A DNA stretch of 23,313 bases from an uncultured Lachnospiraceae bacterium (GCA_905203555.1 CAJKWK010000048.1:1-23313), one strand, 5' to 3'. Positions 1-8,339 are shown, counted from the first letter of the stretch. Made by a program: numbers and translations. The notes: generated by a model not told the origin, from the sequence alone.

Positions 1-95
1 AAGTAGAGGTTTCACGTACCTAGGGTTAGCCGTCGCGCTAGCGACTTGGTACAATGTACGCGAATAGAAAGAAATAGGACAATAAAGGAGTTATT
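1..95 (+). other. GC-rich leader with nested inverted repeats, possibly the end of an upstream ORF
   Basis: The first 60 bases are richer in G+C than the genes that follow. They hold a perfect 5-bp hairpin (GTCGC at 32-36, GCGAC at 41-45, loop GCTA) nested inside a wider GTACC (17-21) / GGTAC (47-51) pair. Frame 2 is open from base 2 to a TAG at 65-67 and would encode a 21-residue hydrophobic tail. Its codons (CTA twice, GCG, GCC, GTC) are unlike those of the neighbours. It could be the 3' end of an upstream gene or a structured leader; I cannot decide. The SD AAAGGAG at 84-90 belongs to the next gene. Confidence 0.3.
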
Positions 96-1406
96 ATGGT
101 ACATGAGCATATCATTCGTTCCGTTACAGAGGGCGGAATCGGCTGGGAAATGGGAATTGAGTCCGGAGATAAGCTTTTGAGCATCAATGGACATGAGATA
201 GAGGATATTTTTGATTATCGATATTATATAGAAGAGGAAGAACTTCTGGTGCTGATTGAAAAACCTGATGGAGAGCAGTGGGAGTTGGAGATAGAAAAGG
301 ATGAATACGAAGATCTGGGACTGGAATTTGAGCAGGGATTGATGGACGAGTACCGGCATTGTCATAATAAATGTATCTTTTGCTTTATTGATCAGATGCC
401 GCCGGGAATGCGTGATACATTGTATTTTAAAGATGATGATTCCAGACTTTCTTTTTTACAGGGGAATTATGTAACCCTTACAAATATGAGTGAGCATGAT
501 ATTTCCAGAATCATAAAGTATCATCTGGAGCCGATCAATATTTCTTTTCAGACGATGAATCCGGAACTGCGGTGCAGGATGCTGCACAACCGGTTTGCGG
601 GAGAGGCTCTGAAAAAGGCGGACCTATTATATGAGGCAGGAATCGAGATGAACGGTCAGATCGTTCTTTGTAAGGGATTTAATGATGGAGAAGAACTGGA
701 ATTCAGTATTCGTGAACTGACCAGATATTTGCCGAATCTGCGGAGTGTTTCTGTTGTTCCGGTAGGCTTATCGAAATATCGGGAAGGGCTGGAGCCTTTG
801 GAGCCGTTTACGAAAGAGGATGCAAAACAAGTTCTTCAGACGATTCATCGGTGGCAGGACAAATTATATGCAGAGTATGGAATTCATTTTATTCATGCAA
901 GTGATGAGTGGTACTTGCTTGCAGAAGAAGAATTGCCGGAAGAGTCAAGATATGATGGATATTTACAGTTGGAAAATGGCGTCGGGATGTTGAGACTGTT
1001 GGAAAATGAATTTGCGGAGGCTTTAGAACAGGAAAAGGGAGATCTTGAGCACCGCCATATAACAGCTGCTACAGGAATGCTGGCATATCCGACAATTTGC
1101 AGATTGATGGAGCAGATGCATCAAAAATTTCCTAATACAACGGTAGAGATTTATCCAATCAGGAATTGCTTTTTTGGAGAAAGTATTACGGTATCCGGTC
1201 TGATTACAGGCGGAGATCTGATTGCGCAGATGAAAGAGCATACTCTGGGAGACAGACTGTTGATCCCATGTAATATGCTGCGGATTGACGAAGATGTGTT
1301 CCTGGATGATTATACTGTTGAAGATGTGGAGAAGGCTTTACAAGTTCCATTGAATATTGTAAAATCAAGCGGTCAGGATTTGTTGGATACAGTACTTGGA
1401 AGATAG
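96..1406 (+). CDS. DUF512 family protein: PDZ-like domain plus radical-SAM-like CxxxCxxC
   Basis: 436 aa, ATG preceded by AAAGGAG with 5-nt spacing. Residues about 4-70 look like a PDZ-type fold (IGWEMGIESGDKLLSINGHEI). A CxxxCxxC motif follows (C89, C93, C96 in CHNKCIFC), as in radical SAM enzymes that bind a 4Fe-4S cluster. The C-terminal half (about 230-430) is the DUF512 region with GMLRL and the ATGMLAYP segment. Proteins of this family are annotated as putative Fe-S oxidoreductases, and the reaction is unknown to me. It sits 19 bp upstream of der and is probably cotranscribed with der, plsY and gpsA, which suggests a housekeeping role, perhaps in translation or envelope biology (inference). 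Family assignment is firm, function open. Confidence 0.9.
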   Translation: MVHEHIIRSVTEGGIGWEMGIESGDKLLSINGHEIEDIFDYRYYIEEEELLVLIEKPDGEQWELEIEKDEYEDLGLEFEQGLMDEYRHCHNKCIFCFIDQMPPGMRDTLYFKDDDSRLSFLQGNYVTLTNMSEHDISRIIKYHLEPINISFQTMNPELRCRMLHNRFAGEALKKADLLYEAGIEMNGQIVLCKGFNDGEELEFSIRELTRYLPNLRSVSVVPVGLSKYREGLEPLEPFTKEDAKQVLQTIHRWQDKLYAEYGIHFIHASDEWYLLAEEELPEESRYDGYLQLENGVGMLRLLENEFAEALEQEKGDLEHRHITAATGMLAYPTICRLMEQMHQKFPNTTVEIYPIRNCFFGESITVSGLITGGDLIAQMKEHTLGDRLLIPCNMLRIDEDVFLDDYTVEDVEKALQVPLNIVKSSGQDLLDTVLGR

Positions 1407-1425
1407 AAGAAAGGTAGAAATAGAG

Positions 1426-2757
1426 ATGAAAAGAAAACCAGTAGTTGCAATTGTGGGCAGACCAAATGTTGGAAAGTCTACGCTATTTAATGTATTGGCG
1501 GGAGATATGATCTCCATCGTCAAAGATACGCCCGGAGTGACAAGAGACAGGATCTATGCGGATGTTTCCTGGCTGGATCGGGAATTTACATTGATTGATA
1601 CCGGTGGAATTGAGCCTGATAGTAAAGATATTATTCTATCTCAGATGCGGGAGCAGGCGCAGATTGCGATTGATACGGCAGATGTTATTGTATTTATTAC
1701 GGATGTGAAACAGGGTCTTGTGGATGCGGATTCTAAGGTGGCAGACTTACTCCGGCGTTCCGGAAAACCGGTCGTTCTTGTGGTAAATAAAGTAGATAAT
1801 TTTGATAAATATATGCCGGATGTATATGAGTTCTATAATCTGGGAATCGGGGAACCGGTGCCGATTTCAGCCGCTTCCCGCCTGGGATTGGGAGATATGC
1901 TGGATATCGTAGCCTCTTATTTCCCGCCGAAAACAGAGACAGAGGAGGAAGATGACCGCCCCCGGATTGCGATTGTAGGAAAGCCGAATGTGGGAAAATC
2001 TTCCATCATCAATAAATTGGTCGGTGAGAACCGGGTGATTGTATCAGATATTGCCGGAACGACAAGGGATGCAATTGATACAGATGTAAAATATAATGGA
2101 AAAGAATATATTTTTATTGATACCGCAGGACTTCGCAGAAAAAATAAGATAAAAGAAGAACTGGAGCGGTATAGCATTATCCGTACGGTAACGGCGGTAG
2201 AACGTGCAGACGTAGTGCTGATGGTAATTGATGCGGTGGAAGGTGTTACTGAACAGGATGCAAAGATTGCCGGAATTGCACATGAGCGTGGCAAAGGAAT
2301 TATCATTGTTGTAAACAAGTGGGATGCGATTGAGAAAAACGACCGGACAATGAGAGAGTATGAAGCAAAGGTTCGCCAGATTCTTTCTTTTATGCCTTAT
2401 GCAGAGATTATGTATGTGTCTGCTTTAACCGGACAGCGCCTTCCCAAATTATTTGATATGATTGATATGGTGATTGAGAACCAGACGCTGCGAATCGCAA
2501 CCGGAGTACTCAATGAAATTATGACAGAGGCAGTTGCAATGCAGCAGCCGCCGTCAGATAAAGGAAAGCGGCTGAAACTGTATTATATTACGCAGGTTGC
2601 TGTGAAACCGCCAACATTTGTAATTTTTGTAAATGATAAAGAGTTGATGCATTTTTCTTATACCAGATATCTGGAAAATAAAATTCGTGAGGCCTTTGGA
2701 TTCCGGGGGACTTCATTAAAATTCTTTATCAGAGAAAGAAAAGAAAAGGAGCAGTAG
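1426..2757 (+). CDS. der: Ribosome biogenesis GTPase Der (EngA)
   Basis: 443 aa from the ATG at 1426. A longer reading from TTG 1396 would overlap the previous gene and add a non-family extension; MKRKPVVAIVGRPNVGKST is the typical N-terminus. Two tandem G domains are visible. The first has GRPNVGKST (about 10-18), DTPG, DTGG and NKVD. The second has GKPNVGKSS (about 182-190), DTAGLRRK and NKWD. A C-terminal KH-like domain follows and ends in RERKEKEQ. Der is an essential GTPase for 50S subunit maturation, acting on the ribosome in the cytoplasm. Only 3 bp separate it from plsY, so the two are cotranscribed. Length is normal for the family and all key motifs are present. Confidence 0.98.
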   Translation: MKRKPVVAIVGRPNVGKSTLFNVLAGDMISIVKDTPGVTRDRIYADVSWLDREFTLIDTGGIEPDSKDIILSQMREQAQIAIDTADVIVFITDVKQGLVDADSKVADLLRRSGKPVVLVVNKVDNFDKYMPDVYEFYNLGIGEPVPISAASRLGLGDMLDIVASYFPPKTETEEEDDRPRIAIVGKPNVGKSSIINKLVGENRVIVSDIAGTTRDAIDTDVKYNGKEYIFIDTAGLRRKNKIKEELERYSIIRTVTAVERADVVLMVIDAVEGVTEQDAKIAGIAHERGKGIIIVVNKWDAIEKNDRTMREYEAKVRQILSFMPYAEIMYVSALTGQRLPKLFDMIDMVIENQTLRIATGVLNEIMTEAVAMQQPPSDKGKRLKLYYITQVAVKPPTFVIFVNDKELMHFSYTRYLENKIREAFGFRGTSLKFFIRERKEKEQ

Positions 2758-2760
2758 AAT

Positions 2761-3414
2761 ATGGAACGTGTCATCTGTTTAGCTGTCGGTTATGTGTTTG
2801 GATTGTTTCAGACCGGGTATCTGGTTGGAAAACTGCATCATATTGATATTCGTCAGAAGGGAAGCGGTAATGCAGGAACCACCAATGCACTTCGGGTTAT
2901 GGGATGGAAGGCTGGCGCTGTTACCTTTTTGGGCGATGTGCTGAAATGTGTGCTGGCAGTCGTACTGATGCGGTATATATATCGGGAATCTGCATATGCG
3001 CCGCTGCTTGGAATGTATGCAGGAATGGGTGCAACATTGGGACACAATTTTCCTTTTTATTTAAAATTCAAAGGTGGAAAAGGGATTGCAGTGCTGGCCG
3101 GACTGGTTGTTTCGACAAGTTTTTGGATGGTTCCGATTCCTCTGGCGGCGTTTTTGGTTGCAGTACTGTTGACCAGATATGTTTCGCTCGGCTCCCTTCT
3201 CGCCTCAACGACTTTTTTCTTAGAGGTGCTTTTATTTGGAGAATTGGGAGGATTTCAGATGGGATTCAATTATCGTCTGGAACTTTATGTAATCGCATTC
3301 TTACTGATGGTCCTTGCCTGGATCCGTCATAAGGAAAATATCAAACGGCTCCTGGCAGGAACTGAAAATCGGTTTGGGAGTAAAAAAGAAAGTCCGGAAA
3401 AAATAAACAGATAG
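2761..3414 (+). CDS. plsY: Glycerol-3-phosphate acyltransferase PlsY
   Basis: 217 aa integral membrane protein with several hydrophobic segments. Family motifs are present: GSGNAGTTNALR (about 35-46), GHNFPFYLKFKGGKG (about 96-110) and a conserved segment near RHKENIKRLLAGTENR at the C-terminus. PlsY transfers the acyl group from acyl-phosphate to sn-glycerol-3-phosphate, making lysophosphatidic acid at the membrane. It begins 3 bp after der. The gene that makes its substrate, gpsA, lies 53 bp downstream, so the pair gives a direct route into phospholipid synthesis. The acyl-phosphate partner plsX is not in this window. Confidence 0.97.
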   Translation: MERVICLAVGYVFGLFQTGYLVGKLHHIDIRQKGSGNAGTTNALRVMGWKAGAVTFLGDVLKCVLAVVLMRYIYRESAYAPLLGMYAGMGATLGHNFPFYLKFKGGKGIAVLAGLVVSTSFWMVPIPLAAFLVAVLLTRYVSLGSLLASTTFFLEVLLFGELGGFQMGFNYRLELYVIAFLLMVLAWIRHKENIKRLLAGTENRFGSKKESPEKINR

Positions 3415-3467
3415 AGACAGAATATAGAATCGTCAAATACAGGTTGCTTGGAAGGAGATTGGAGATT

Positions 3468-4487
3468 ATGGCAAATGTAGGAATCATCGGTGCAGGAAGC
3501 TGGGGAACGGCTCTGGCATCGCTGCTTTATGACAATGGACATCAGGTGACGGTCTGGTCAATTGATGATAAAGAAGTTAAGATGTTGAGTGAAGAACGGG
3601 AACATAAAACAAAGCTGCCGGGAGTAAAACTTCCGGAGGAAATGATTTTTACCGGGGACCTGGAGCAGACGATTCTCGGAAAAGATTTTCTTGTGATGGC
3701 AGTTCCTTCCCCGTTTACTCGTGCAACGGCAAAGAAGATGTGTCCGTATGTTGCAAAAGGGCAGATTCTTGTAGATGTTGCAAAGGGAATTGAAGAGCAT
3801 ACGTTAAAAACACTTTCGGAACAGATTGAAGAAGAGATTCCTCAGGCAGATGTTGCGGTTCTGTCTGGTCCGAGTCATGCAGAAGAGGTTGGCAGAAAGC
3901 TGCCTACGACGTGTGTTGTAGGGGCTAAAACACGAAAGACAGCAGAGTATCTGCAGAAAATGTTTATCAACAGCGTGTTTCGTGTATATACCAGCCCGGA
4001 TATAAAAGGGATTGAGTTGGGCGGTTCATTGAAAAACGTTATTGCGCTGGCAGCAGGAATCGCAGACGGTCTTGGGTATGGAGATAATACAAAAGCTGCA
4101 CTGATCACGCGTGGAATTGCAGAAATTGCAAGGCTGGGTGTAAAGATGGGCGGAAAGCTCCAGACGTTTACAGGATTGACCGGAATCGGAGATTTGATAG
4201 TAACATGTGCAAGTGTACACAGCCGTAACCGAAAGGCCGGATATTTGATCGGACAAGGAAAATCTATGCAAGAAGCAATGGATGAGGTTCAGATGGTCGT
4301 AGAAGGTGTTTATTCTGCAAAGGCAGCAAAAGCTCTGTCAGAAAAATATCAGGTTTCAATGCCGATCGTAGCGGAAGTTAATGCGGTTCTTTTTGAAGGA
4401 AAGGATCCTGCCGATGCAGTTGACGATCTGATGCTTCGAGAATCCAGAAGTGAAGTACAGACACTTCCATGGGAAAATGAAGAATAA
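3468..4487 (+). CDS. gpsA: NAD(P)H-dependent glycerol-3-phosphate dehydrogenase
   Basis: 339 aa from ATG 3468. A TTG start at 3444 would add MLGRRLEI before the usual N-terminus MANVGIIGAGSWGTALA. SD candidates are AAGGAG at 3452-3457 and GGAG at 3461-3464. The N-terminal Rossmann motif GAGSWGTALA binds the dinucleotide. Further motifs are VAKGIE, LSGPSHAEEV, the GGSLKNVIALAAGIADGLG segment carrying the catalytic Lys, and TGIGDLIVTCASVHSRNR. The enzyme reduces dihydroxyacetone phosphate to sn-glycerol-3-phosphate in the cytoplasm for PlsY. It is the last gene of the left cluster before a hairpin at 4495-4547. Confidence 0.98.
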   Translation: MANVGIIGAGSWGTALASLLYDNGHQVTVWSIDDKEVKMLSEEREHKTKLPGVKLPEEMIFTGDLEQTILGKDFLVMAVPSPFTRATAKKMCPYVAKGQILVDVAKGIEEHTLKTLSEQIEEEIPQADVAVLSGPSHAEEVGRKLPTTCVVGAKTRKTAEYLQKMFINSVFRVYTSPDIKGIELGGSLKNVIALAAGIADGLGYGDNTKAALITRGIAEIARLGVKMGGKLQTFTGLTGIGDLIVTCASVHSRNRKAGYLIGQGKSMQEAMDEVQMVVEGVYSAKAAKALSEKYQVSMPIVAEVNAVLFEGKDPADAVDDLMLRESRSEVQTLPWENEE

Positions 4488-4493
4488 AAACAG

Positions 4494-4522
4494 GAATACC
4501 CCTCTTTTTTTCTGCATACACT
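4494..4522 (+). promoter_or_regulatory. Sigma-E-type promoter for spoIVA
   Basis: The -10 element CATACACT (4515-4522) matches the sigma-E consensus CATACAnT exactly. A -35-like GAATACC (4494-4500) lies 14 bp upstream and matches five of seven positions of the B. subtilis-type KMATATT consensus. Transcription would start near 4529, giving a leader of about 22 nt with the SD AAGGGGGT. SpoIVA is a known mother-cell sigma-E target in Bacillus, which supports the call. Confidence 0.75.
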
Positions 4523-4550
4523 GGTATCAGCAGAATAAGGGGGTATTTTT
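4495..4550 (+). terminator. Stem-loop after gpsA whose 3' arm is the spoIVA ribosome binding site
   Basis: AATACCCC (4495-4502) pairs with GGGGTATT (4540-4547), extendable by T4503-G4539. An inner hairpin (CTGC 4512-4515 with GCAG 4530-4533, ATAC 4516-4519 with GTAT 4524-4527) sits in the loop. The right arm runs into TTTTT (4546-4550) directly before the spoIVA ATG. This fits an intrinsic terminator for gpsA. The right arm contains the spoIVA SD (AAGGGGGT, 4537-4544), so a read-through RNA would hide the SD. RNA starting inside the loop would lack the left arm and leave it free. Confidence 0.7.
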
Positions 4551-6023
4551 ATGGATACATTTCAGTTATACAAAGATATGAAAGCCAGAACAAATGGCGA
4601 AATTTACATTGGTGTCGTAGGTCCGGTGCGGACAGGCAAGTCAACATTTATTAAGCGTTTTATGGATCTGCTTGTTCTTCCGAATATGACAGATGAACAT
4701 GCAAAGGCAAGAACGAAGGATGAGCTGCCGCAGTCCGCCTCCGGAACTACGATCATGACAACAGAGCCTAAATTTGTACCAAAAGAGGCGGCAGAAATTT
4801 CTTTGGCCGAGGATGTGAATGTGAAGGTACGTTTGATTGACTGTGTAGGGTTTATGGTAGAAGGGGCATCGGGGCATATCGAAAATGATGTAGAACGTCA
4901 GGTCAAAACCCCCTGGTTTGAGTATGAGATCCCATTTACAAAGGCTGCGTCAATTGGAACACAGAAAGTGATTCATGAGCATTCTACCATCGGAATCGTT
5001 GTGACAACGGATGGAAGTATCGGCAATCTTCCGCGGGAAAGCTATGTAGAAGCAGAGGAAAAAACAGTACATGAATTGCAGTCTATCGGAAAGCCGTTTG
5101 TTCTGTTGGTGAATTGTAAAAAGCCTTATTCAGAAGAAGCAAAAAATCTGGCTGAGTCTTTGCAGGAAAAATATCAGACAGCAGCTTTGGCGGTGAACTG
5201 TGAGCAGATGAAGGCAGAGGATGTGCATCGGATCATGCAGCAGGTTTTGTATGAGTTTCCGATTTCGGAAGTGGAATTTTATATTCCGAAATGGGTGGAG
5301 ATGCTTTCGAGAGATCATGCGATAAAACAGGATTTATTGAAAACAGTTCGATACGTGATGGAAGAGATGGGAGATATTCGAAGTGCCGCCAATGGAGTCG
5401 CAGAATGGGAGAGTGACTACATAGAGAAAATACAAGTAGAGCGGATTGCGCTGGACAGCGGAACAGTACAGATTCAGATTCAGTTTGCACAGAAGTACTA
5501 TTATGAAGTGCTTAGCGAATTGACCGGTACAACGATACAGGGAGAATACGAACTGATTTCAGTGATGAAAGAACTGTCGACAATGAAAGAAGAATATGTG
5601 CAGATTAAAGATGCATTTGCAGATGTGAAAATGAAAGGCTATGGAGTTGTACAGCCGAAAAGGGAAGAGATACATCTGGAGGATCCGGTCATCATGAAAC
5701 AGGGGAATAAGTATGGTGTGAAAATTCATTCTGAGGCGCCGTCGATTCATATGATTCGTGCGAATATTGAGACGGAGATTGCTCCGATTGTCGGAAACGA
5801 GCAGCAGGCACAAGATCTGATCACTTATATCAAAACAGAAAGTGAAACAGAAGATGGGGTGTGGGCAACTAATATTTTCGGAAAGTCGGTTGAAGAGCTC
5901 GTGATGGATGGAATGAGGAATAAGATTGCCATGATCAATGATGAAAGTCAGGTGAAACTGCAGGATACGATGCAGAAGATTGTAAATGAAAGTAATGGGG
6001 GACTGGTCTGTATTATTATTTAA
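4551..6023 (+). CDS. spoIVA: Stage IV sporulation protein A, coat morphogenetic ATPase
   Basis: 490 aa, close to the usual length of about 490. The N-terminal P-loop GPVRTGKST (residues 24-32) binds ATP, and LIDCVGFMVEGASG near 95-108 is the region expected for the second nucleotide motif. The conserved family C-terminus ends in ESNGGLVCIII. SpoIVA polymerises, driven by ATP hydrolysis, on the outer forespore membrane in the mother cell and forms the base layer of the spore coat. It therefore indicates an endospore former. The SD AAGGGGGT lies 6-7 nt before the ATG, and expression is probably from the sigma-E-like promoter at 4494-4522. All core features look intact. Confidence 0.98.
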   Translation: MDTFQLYKDMKARTNGEIYIGVVGPVRTGKSTFIKRFMDLLVLPNMTDEHAKARTKDELPQSASGTTIMTTEPKFVPKEAAEISLAEDVNVKVRLIDCVGFMVEGASGHIENDVERQVKTPWFEYEIPFTKAASIGTQKVIHEHSTIGIVVTTDGSIGNLPRESYVEAEEKTVHELQSIGKPFVLLVNCKKPYSEEAKNLAESLQEKYQTAALAVNCEQMKAEDVHRIMQQVLYEFPISEVEFYIPKWVEMLSRDHAIKQDLLKTVRYVMEEMGDIRSAANGVAEWESDYIEKIQVERIALDSGTVQIQIQFAQKYYYEVLSELTGTTIQGEYELISVMKELSTMKEEYVQIKDAFADVKMKGYGVVQPKREEIHLEDPVIMKQGNKYGVKIHSEAPSIHMIRANIETEIAPIVGNEQQAQDLITYIKTESETEDGVWATNIFGKSVEELVMDGMRNKIAMINDESQVKLQDTMQKIVNESNGGLVCIII

Positions 6024-6030
6024 AGAAATC

Positions 6031-6065
6031 GCTGCGCTGCAGACCGATGTGTGCCGGCAGCGCAG
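6031..6065 (+). terminator. GC-rich stem-loop after spoIVA, probable terminator
   Basis: CTGCGCTGC (6032-6040) pairs perfectly over 9 bp with GCAGCGCAG (6057-6065), with a 16-nt loop. It begins 8 bp after the spoIVA stop. The following tract (GGGGTGATTTATG) is only weakly T-rich, so termination efficiency is uncertain. Confidence 0.55.
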
Positions 6066-6112
6066 GGGTGATTTATGTGTCGATCAGAAGTAATGCAGTC
6101 CATAACTTTCTC

Positions 6113-6141
6113 TTGTGGGCTGGGCAAAGAAAAGGTATAAT
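6113..6141 (+). promoter_or_regulatory. Sigma-A-type promoter for the purine salvage cluster
   Basis: TTGTGG (6113-6118), a 17-bp spacer and a perfect TATAAT (6136-6141). Start near 6148 gives a leader of about 75 nt, which contains a 7-bp hairpin AATGAAA (6152-6158) / TTTCATT (6171-6177). No known riboswitch was recognised. Confidence 0.65.
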
Positions 6142-6224
6142 ATGAGGTGTTAATGAAAGTAACCCTTTGATTTCATTTCAGAGATAAAAATAATAGAAAT
6201 ACAGGAAGGAAAAGGTGGATTGTG

Positions 6225-7046
6225 ATGAGCAGACAGTATGAAAAATTGATGAAGTGCTATGAATATTGCAGAACAGTCACAGATTTTCAGCCGAAGGTGG
6301 GCTTGATACTTGGATCTGGTCTTGGAAATTATGCGAAAAATATGGACGTGGAGTGTGAAATTCCATATGGAGATATACCGGGGTTCCCGGTGTCTACGGT
6401 TCAGGGGCATGATGGTCGTTTCTTATTTGGAACGATTGGAACTGTACCTGTCGTTCTGATGAAAGGACGCGTGCATTATTATGAAGGATATTCTATGGAG
6501 GAGGTTGTACTGCCAACGCGGTTGATGAAACTTTTCGGGATTGAAGTTCTGTTTTTGACAAATGCGGCAGGCGGAATCAATCGTGTATTTACGACGGGTG
6601 ATTTTATGATGATCACCGATCAGATTTCAAATTTTGTGCCATCTCCTCTGATTGGGGAAAATGTTGTAGAATTGGGCGAGCGTTTTCCGGACATGACACA
6701 TATTTATGATGAGGAACTTCAGAAATTGATTCGCGAGGTTTCAAAAGAAGAACAGATTGCAATTCAAGAAGGTGTTTATGTGCAGTCTTCCGGTCCTAAT
6801 TTTGAGAGTCCGGCTGAAATCCGAATGTTTGCAGCGCTGGGAGCAGATGCGGTTGGCATGAGCACTGCGTGTGAGGCGATCGCAGCCAGACATGCAGGTG
6901 TGCGTGTCTGTGGAATTTCCTGCATTTCTAATATGGCAAGCGGACTCAGTGAAGAAGAACTGAGTCATCTGGATGTACAGGAAGTAGCAGACAGGCGTTC
7001 AGAGGAGTTTGAACGTCTTGTGACAAAGATAATTGAGAGATTATAA
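6225..7046 (+). CDS. punA: Purine nucleoside phosphorylase, trimeric PNP/MTAP family
   Basis: 273 aa from ATG 6225, with AGGTGG (6213-6218) 6 nt upstream. A GTG at 6222 is possible but spaced worse. Family motifs in order: LILGSGLGNYA (phosphate loop), VQGHDGR, MKGRVHYYEGY, LTNAAGGIN, SSGPNFESPAEIR, VGMSTACEAIAARHAG and GISCISNMASG. It splits purine nucleosides with phosphate into free base and (deoxy)ribose-1-phosphate in the cytoplasm. PNFESPAE is close to the PNFET/PSFET signature of inosine/guanosine enzymes rather than the MTAP form, so 6-oxopurine nucleosides are the likely substrates (inference). The amidohydrolase 15 bp downstream could supply deaminated nucleosides. Confidence 0.93.
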   Translation: MSRQYEKLMKCYEYCRTVTDFQPKVGLILGSGLGNYAKNMDVECEIPYGDIPGFPVSTVQGHDGRFLFGTIGTVPVVLMKGRVHYYEGYSMEEVVLPTRLMKLFGIEVLFLTNAAGGINRVFTTGDFMMITDQISNFVPSPLIGENVVELGERFPDMTHIYDEELQKLIREVSKEEQIAIQEGVYVQSSGPNFESPAEIRMFAALGADAVGMSTACEAIAARHAGVRVCGISCISNMASGLSEEELSHLDVQEVADRRSEEFERLVTKIIERL

Positions 7047-7061
7047 GACTAGGAGCAGAGT

Positions 7062-8339
7062 ATGAATATACGAATTTATAATGTACAGATTTTAACGATG
7101 AAAGATGGACAGGCTCCTTTTTTAGGAGAGGTTCAGATTCAGGAGGATACAATTACTTATGTAGGGGAGCCGGTGTCAGAGCAGACAGTGAAATGGGATC
7201 GAGAGATTGACGGACAGGGAAATCTTTTGATGCCGGGCTTTAAAAATGCGCATACGCATACGGCAATGACGTTCTTGCGTTCCTATGCCGATGATATGAA
7301 ATTGGACGAATGGCTGCATCAGCAGGTATTTCCAAATGAGGCGAAACTGACCGGCGAAGCAATCTATTGGTTCACAAAGCTGGGGATTATGGAGTATTTA
7401 ACAAGCGGCATTACTGCAGCGTATGATATGTATTTTTATGTGGACGATGGAGCCAGAGCAGCAAAGGATTGTGGATTCCGTTATGTGTTCTGTGACAGTA
7501 TTAATGATTTTGGCGGAACAGTGGAAGGCGTAGAGAAGGATTACCTGCGTTTGAATACGGATGAGAAGAAAGAGATTAGTCATCGAATCGGATTTCATGC
7601 AGAATATACCACCAGTAAAGAATTGATGCAGGGTCTGTCTGATCTGGCAGATCGGTATCAGGCTCCGGTGAGTGCACATTGTTCGGAAACACGCAAAGAA
7701 GTAGAGGAGTGCAAGGAACGTTATGGGATGAGCCCGGTTGCAGCACTGGATTCGCTTGGAATGTTCCGTCATGGAGGTACATTGTTCCATTGTGTTCACA
7801 TGGAAGAAACGGATTTTGAAATCTTAAAAAAGAGAGGAATCTATGTTGTAACAAATCCGGCATCTAATTTAAAACTGGCAAGTGGAATCGCACCTGTGCA
7901 GAGGTTTTTGAAAGAAGGAATTCCGGTGGCAATCGGAACAGACGGTGCAGCAAGCAATAACTGTCTGGATATGTTTCGGGAAATGTTTCTTGTGACCGGA
8001 CTGCAGAAGGCAGTGTGTGATGATCCGGAAGCTGTTCCAGCCGATGAGGTTCTGAAAATGGCAACAGTGAATGGGGCGCTGGCTATGGGATTGACAGATT
8101 GTGATGTATTAGAGACAGGGAAGAAAGCAGATCTCATTTTAATTGATCTGGCTCAGCCGAACATGCAGCCGCTGCAGAATATAGAGAAAAATCTTGTTTA
8201 CAGTGGAAGTAAGCAGAATGTGAAAATGACAATGGTTGGGGGAAAGGTTTTATATGAGAATGGGGAGTTCTATTTAGATGTGCCTAAGGAAATCATATAT
8301 GCCAGAGCAAATGAAATCGCACGACAGATTTTAGGATAA
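7062..8339 (+). CDS. mtaD: Amidohydrolase, MTA/SAH deaminase type
   Basis: 425 aa, close to the family norm. The metal-site motif HTH (H64, H66) is in NAHTHTAMTFLR. H206 and general-acid E209 are in SAHCSET, and a metal-ligand Asp (D294) is in GTDGAASNN; FHAEY, near H179, is also conserved. This set is typical of TatD/AtzA-like amidohydrolases of the 5'-methylthioadenosine/S-adenosylhomocysteine deaminase group (COG0402). These release ammonia from adenosine-type nucleosides, giving inosyl products. The gene lies 15 bp after PNP and is probably cotranscribed with it, which fits adenosine, MTA or SAH salvage. Exact substrate cannot be read from sequence; related enzymes act on guanine, cytosine or chlorinated triazines. 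Confidence 0.85.
   Translation: MNIRIYNVQILTMKDGQAPFLGEVQIQEDTITYVGEPVSEQTVKWDREIDGQGNLLMPGFKNAHTHTAMTFLRSYADDMKLDEWLHQQVFPNEAKLTGEAIYWFTKLGIMEYLTSGITAAYDMYFYVDDGARAAKDCGFRYVFCDSINDFGGTVEGVEKDYLRLNTDEKKEISHRIGFHAEYTTSKELMQGLSDLADRYQAPVSAHCSETRKEVEECKERYGMSPVAALDSLGMFRHGGTLFHCVHMEETDFEILKKRGIYVVTNPASNLKLASGIAPVQRFLKEGIPVAIGTDGAASNNCLDMFREMFLVTGLQKAVCDDPEAVPADEVLKMATVNGALAMGLTDCDVLETGKKADLILIDLAQPNMQPLQNIEKNLVYSGSKQNVKMTMVGGKVLYENGEFYLDVPKEIIYARANEIARQILG

Noticed and set aside
1396..1425. Longer start for der from TTG 1396
   Set aside because: It overlaps the previous gene's end and adds residues not typical of Der; MKRKPVVAIVGRPN at 1426 is the family start.
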